Shown: piece by piece, positions 7,989 through 10,115 of the stretch
How positions within the stretch are numbered: position 1 is the stretch's first letter
Layout of the letters: each line of letters opens with the position of its first letter
Origin: Bifidobacterium breve
GTDB taxonomy: Bacteria; Bacteroidota; Bacteroidia; Cytophagales; UBA9547
Reading direction: 5' to 3'
Assembly: GCA_943325655.2 (NCBI GenBank)
Contig: CALPQG020000059.1
Coordinates: 1 to 10,115, forward strand
Length of the DNA stretch: 10,115 nt
Notes under the pieces: generated by a model
What the model saw: the letters and a program-made list of their open reading frames with translations, nothing else
Database searches by the model: none
Told to the model about the DNA's origin: nothing
Program-made: the position numbers and the translations under genes

Positions 7989-8161
7989 GTTTAATGTTTT
8001 GTAATTCAATGTTTTGGTGCTTTTTTAAATGGTTTAGTTGGGGAATAATTTTACTAACGAATTTCTTAGTTTGAATATTATTTAATAAGGGGAGTTAGAA
8101 ATGTTGATTTATATCATGATAACTGCTGATTACCTTACATGAATTATTCGAAATTTAAGAG
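7989..8161. other. AT-rich stretch without a recognisable gene
   Basis: Between the IS remnant and the lipoprotein promoter I see no credible gene. The nonamer AATGTTTTG occurs twice, at 7993-8001 and 8008-8016. TATCATGATA at 8112-8121 is a perfect palindrome. On the minus strand a frame without a Met start is open from about 8090 to about 7898, but its composition is low-complexity and matches nothing I know. Confidence 0.5.
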
Positions 8162-8191
8162 TTTACTTCGTGAGCTAAATTTTTAAATTTG
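8162..8191 (+). promoter_or_regulatory. Possible promoter of the lipoprotein gene
   Basis: TAAATTTG at 8184-8191 fits the Bacteroidota -7 consensus. Nineteen bases upstream, where TTG is expected, stands TTT (8162-8164), one base off. Initiation about seven bases after the -7 element would fall at the ATG (8199), giving an essentially leaderless transcript. Confidence 0.4.
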
Positions 8192-8198
8192 ATCTGTT

Positions 8199-8932
8199 AT
8201 GAAGCCTTATTATATTTTGACTTATTATATTTTGATTTTAACCTTAACATTTTTTATTGCTTGTGAAAAGAATAAAAAAATGAGCAGACACTAACGTTCC
8301 TAAGCGACTCAAACACAGTAGCAGTTGATTCATTGAACCAAAACAATGCAGGTGTTTCAACTGCAGGAGGTTTTGAGGATGCTTTTAAAGGTCCACAACA
8401 ATATTTCGAAACGGCGAATCAAATGTTTATTACCCAACAGATGTCTTCAGCTGCAACTGAAATCAAGCAAGCCACGAAATCCCTTGACCAGGAAATTAAA
8501 AAATCAAAAAATCCCAAAGCGCTTCAATCTGCCAAAAAGCAATTGGAATTTTTAGCCAATAGATTGGATAAGGGCGAAAAAGTAAAGGAATCGGAACTTA
8601 TGAATGCCTTTGTGGATGCAAATATGGCTTTATATAAGAATTTTAACCAGCAATATGAACTTATGTATACTGATTATGCTACTGAGAGCAAACAAATAGG
8701 GATGTATTTAGACGCCGCTTTACAAAAAGTAGAAAATATAGACAGGTGGTCAGCAAAAAAACTGGATGAAGATGCTCGTAAAATAATAAGAGAAGGAAAG
8801 ACACTTTCCAATAGAATGAAAACTGATTTAAAAAAGGATGAAAATAAAGCAAAACAAGAATGGGCAAAGTTTAAACAAAAGCTGAAAGACTTAGATAGTA
8901 AATTGGAAGGTAATCGTAATGGAATACTATAG
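8199..8932 (+). CDS. Lipoprotein of unknown function, interrupted by a one-base frameshift
   Basis: From the ATG at 8199 comes a short frame: MKPYYILTYYILILT, then LTFFIACEKNKK, ending at a TAA at 8292-8294 (31 residues). TFFIAC is a lipobox with Cys22 as lipid attachment site. A second frame, one base back, runs through 8279-8932 without a stop from NEQTLTFLSDSN onward. Joined at the run of seven A (8274-8280), as if it held eight, the two give one sensible lipoprotein of about 244 residues. The mature part is charged, rich in Lys, Gln and Glu, and looks largely helical or coiled-coil (about 8440-8920, e.g. ATKSLDQEIKKSKNP, KKLDEDARKIIREGK). I do not recognise the family. Without the upstream piece, translation could start only from TTG 8333 or a later codon and would lack a signal peptide. 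It may be a pseudogene, a slippage-dependent gene or a sequencing error. Confidence 0.75.
8206..8235 (+). repeat. 15-base tandem duplication inside the lipoprotein signal peptide
   Basis: CTTATTATATTTTGA occurs twice back to back, at 8206-8220 and 8221-8235, with no mismatch. Fifteen bases are five codons, so the frame is kept and the residues YYILT and YYILI follow each other. Perfect identity suggests a recent slippage event; it lengthens the hydrophobic core of the signal peptide. Confidence 0.85.
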
Positions 8933-8933
8933 G

Positions 8934-8962
8934 TTGTTTTTATGAGTTGGATTTTAATTTTT
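8934..8962 (+). promoter_or_regulatory. Weak candidate promoter of the Bax inhibitor-1 family gene
   Basis: TTG at 8934-8936, 18 bases, then TAATTTTT at 8955-8962, one base off TAnnTTTG and one base short of the usual spacing. It lies just after the lipoprotein stop and 16 bases before the ATG at 8979. Read-through from the lipoprotein gene is an equal possibility. Confidence 0.25.
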
Positions 8963-8978
8963 TAAACGAATTGCATGA

Positions 8979-9686
8979 ATGAGTACAGGCACTTTTAACG
9001 AAACGAATATTGCAAGTATAAATAAGACCTTTCTTTCCAGGGTATTCGGTTGGATGAGCTTCGGATTAGTAATTACTGCCATCATTTCATTTCTGATAGC
9101 TGATGTTCCCGGTTTACTTTCAATGATTGTAACAGAAAATGGATTGACATTACTTGGTTATCTAGCGATGTTTTCGCCAATTATTTTTGTGCTGTTAATG
9201 TCTTTTGGATACAAAAAACTACCTTATGCGGTACTATTGCTTTTATTTATAGTGTATGCCGCTATTATGGGTGTAAGTTTAAGTTTTATCTTTTTAGTAT
9301 ATACAGCCGAATCAATCTACATTATTTTTGTAACCGCAGCACTCATGTTTGGTACCATGTCTATAATAGGTTATGTAACCAAAACAGATTTGTCAAATAT
9401 CGGGAATGTTTTTATGATGGGATTGATAGGTTTAATTTTGGCCGGTTTGATAAATTTGTTTTTAAAAAATTTAGCGCTATCTTATGTTATAAGTATGGTT
9501 AGTGTAATCGTTTTTTGTGGGTTAACCGCATTTGATATTCAAAAGTTGAAGCAGTTGACAGAAGAAACTTCGATGGAGCCCAGCTTAAAAAACAAGTTAG
9601 GCATTTTAGGCGCACTGACACTTTACCTTGATTTTATCAATTTGTTCATGTCTTTACTCAATCTTTTTGGAAAAAGAAGAGACTGA
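8979..9686 (+). CDS. Bax inhibitor-1 / YccA (YetJ) family membrane protein
   Basis: The 235-residue protein is almost wholly hydrophobic after a polar N-terminus, with about seven membrane segments (near 22-41, 56-77, 83-107, 112-132, 145-163, 168-187, 205-229). This is the BI-1 (TMBIM) layout. Known bacterial members include Bacillus YetJ, a pH-sensitive calcium leak channel, and E. coli YccA, which interacts with FtsH. The two conserved acidic positions are visible: Asp186 in TAFDIQKL, and Asp218 in LTLYLDFINLF, matching the pH-sensing Asp pair of YetJ. The N-terminal FLSRVFGWMSFGLVIT is also typical. The start at 8979 is chosen because ATG 8975 is in another frame. The gene follows the lipoprotein gene by 46 bases. 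The protein ends in a basic GKRRD. The cellular role here is not known. Confidence 0.93.
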   Translation: MSTGTFNETNIASINKTFLSRVFGWMSFGLVITAIISFLIADVPGLLSMIVTENGLTLLGYLAMFSPIIFVLLMSFGYKKLPYAVLLLLFIVYAAIMGVSLSFIFLVYTAESIYIIFVTAALMFGTMSIIGYVTKTDLSNIGNVFMMGLIGLILAGLINLFLKNLALSYVISMVSVIVFCGLTAFDIQKLKQLTEETSMEPSLKNKLGILGALTLYLDFINLFMSLLNLFGKRRD

Positions 9687-9900
9687 TTTTGCTAAATTGA
9701 ATTCTTTTCTCCCCAAATCTTTCAACCTACATACACTGTTTTCGACTAAATCTCGCATTTTCTGCTGATTTTGGGAATTTCGACACTATGAATATTGGTT
9801 TAATGCGGTTTTTTTGGATTGGTTTAAACCAAAAGTTCAAATTAATTTCCTTGATTTTCAGTGAGTTGCGAAAATGTTTAAAATTAAGTGATTCAATAGG
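9687..9900. other. Intergenic stretch without a gene; contains a 14-base palindrome
   Basis: No reading frame on either strand looks like a gene, and I see no tRNA. TTGGTTTAAACCAA at 9819-9832 is a perfect palindrome without a loop, directly after a run of seven T (9809-9815). It is not a standard intrinsic terminator on the plus strand, because the T-run precedes it. It could be a protein-binding site or chance. Confidence 0.5.
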
Positions 9901-9930
9901 TTGTATAGGAGATAATAATGTTTACTTTTG
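9901..9930 (+). promoter_or_regulatory. Upstream member of a tandem promoter pair
   Basis: TTG at 9901-9903, exactly 19 bases, then TACTTTTG at 9923-9930. This is a full match to the Bacteroidota form. GCAACCCGG begins inside the -7 element (9930) and runs on, as at the second promoter. Transcription would run to the right, out of the window. Confidence 0.65.
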
Positions 9931-10102
9931 CAACCCGGTTAAACGAACTGGTTGAAAAGAGAGGATGTTTTGCAGGAATTAATTTTAAAAAAGTTTCTTC
10001 AAAAAAAGTAAAATAATTCTTGTTTGGTTAAATTTAATAATTACCTTTGCAACCCGGTTAAACGAACAGGGAAACAAAAAAGAGATACGGAGACGGAATT
10101 AA
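9922..10102 (+). repeat. Duplicated promoter-leader module (two copies 119 bases apart)
   Basis: Bases 9923-9948 and 10042-10067 are identical except one (TACT versus TACC). The shared part covers the -7 element, the likely start point and the first bases of the transcript (GCAACCCGG then TTAAACGAAC). Downstream, both copies continue with a purine-rich stretch containing AAGAGA. GGAATTAA then recurs at nearly the same distance: 9975-9982 and 10095-10102. The bases between the -33 and -7 elements differ, so identity is confined to functional-looking parts. Confidence 0.75.
10020..10049 (+). promoter_or_regulatory. Downstream member of a tandem promoter pair
   Basis: TTG at 10020-10022, exactly 19 bases, then TACCTTTG at 10042-10049: the same layout and spacing as the upstream copy. 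No coding start follows before the window ends at 10115. At least about 60 bases of transcribed leader are therefore present, unlike the very short leader of ftsK. That suits a stable-RNA operon such as rRNA. Confidence 0.7.
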
Positions 10103-10115
10103 GTCGAAAGCGATC

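Noticed and set aside
7898..8090. Minus-strand frame without a Met start to the right of the transposase remnant
   Set aside because: AT-rich, low-complexity and unlike the N-terminal part of ISL3 transposases; probably open by chance.
8333..8932. Lipoprotein gene taken as a complete gene starting at TTG 8333
   Set aside because: The frame continues upstream of 8333 without a stop to the A7 run and joins a perfect lipoprotein signal peptide in the neighbouring frame, so 8333 is not the natural start.
9901..10115. Two repeats at the right end as a CRISPR array or tRNA pair
   Set aside because: Only two copies with a 93-base gap, each placed exactly at a promoter -7 element, and no cloverleaf; the promoter reading explains them better.

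Overview
The window looks like chromosomal DNA of a member of the Bacteroidota. Four things point there. Several promoters have the phylum's TTG / 19 bases / TAnnTTTG form, and genes start without a Shine-Dalgarno sequence. The ftsK and lolA genes are adjacent, lolA being of the Bacteroidota kind. The glucan phosphorylase and the ISL3-type transposase resemble forms I know from this phylum. Class or genus cannot be fixed from the sequence. Most of the window is housekeeping or envelope functions, not a defence or biosynthetic island.

Layout. 2-1117: 3' part of an alpha-glucan phosphorylase-like gene running in from the left. 1290-2669: secreted protein of unknown function with an internally repeated helical part, a Tyr/Trp-rich part and an Arg/Gly-rich tail. 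2672-2768: short intergenic stretch with nested inverted repeats and a possible pyrD promoter. 2780-3811: pyrD, quinone-type dihydroorotate dehydrogenase, with a GTG start. 3884-3913: well-formed promoter, then ftsK (3927-6473) and, 27 bases later, lolA (6501-7151), probably one operon. About 7214-7988: a decayed ISL3-family insertion sequence, transposase on the minus strand, lacking its N-terminal part and broken by at least two frameshifts and a stop. 8199-8932: a lipoprotein gene interrupted by a one-base frameshift at a run of seven A, with a 15-base tandem duplication in its signal peptide. 8979-9686: a Bax inhibitor-1 (YccA/YetJ) family membrane protein. 9687-10115: no gene, but two tandem promoters at 9901-9930 and 10020-10049, followed by nearly identical start regions.

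How it fits together. All intact genes are on the plus strand. FtsK (chromosome translocation at division) and LolA (lipoprotein transport to the outer membrane) are the only pair with clear operon spacing. The decayed IS lies between lolA and the lipoprotein gene. The doubled promoter at the right end suggests a strongly expressed stable-RNA operon, possibly rRNA, starting just beyond the window; this is inference.

The points most worth a second look are the doubled promoter-leader module, the frameshifted lipoprotein, the apparent loss of two conserved active-site residues in the phosphorylase, and the repeat structure of the secreted protein. I saw no convincing new multi-gene system.
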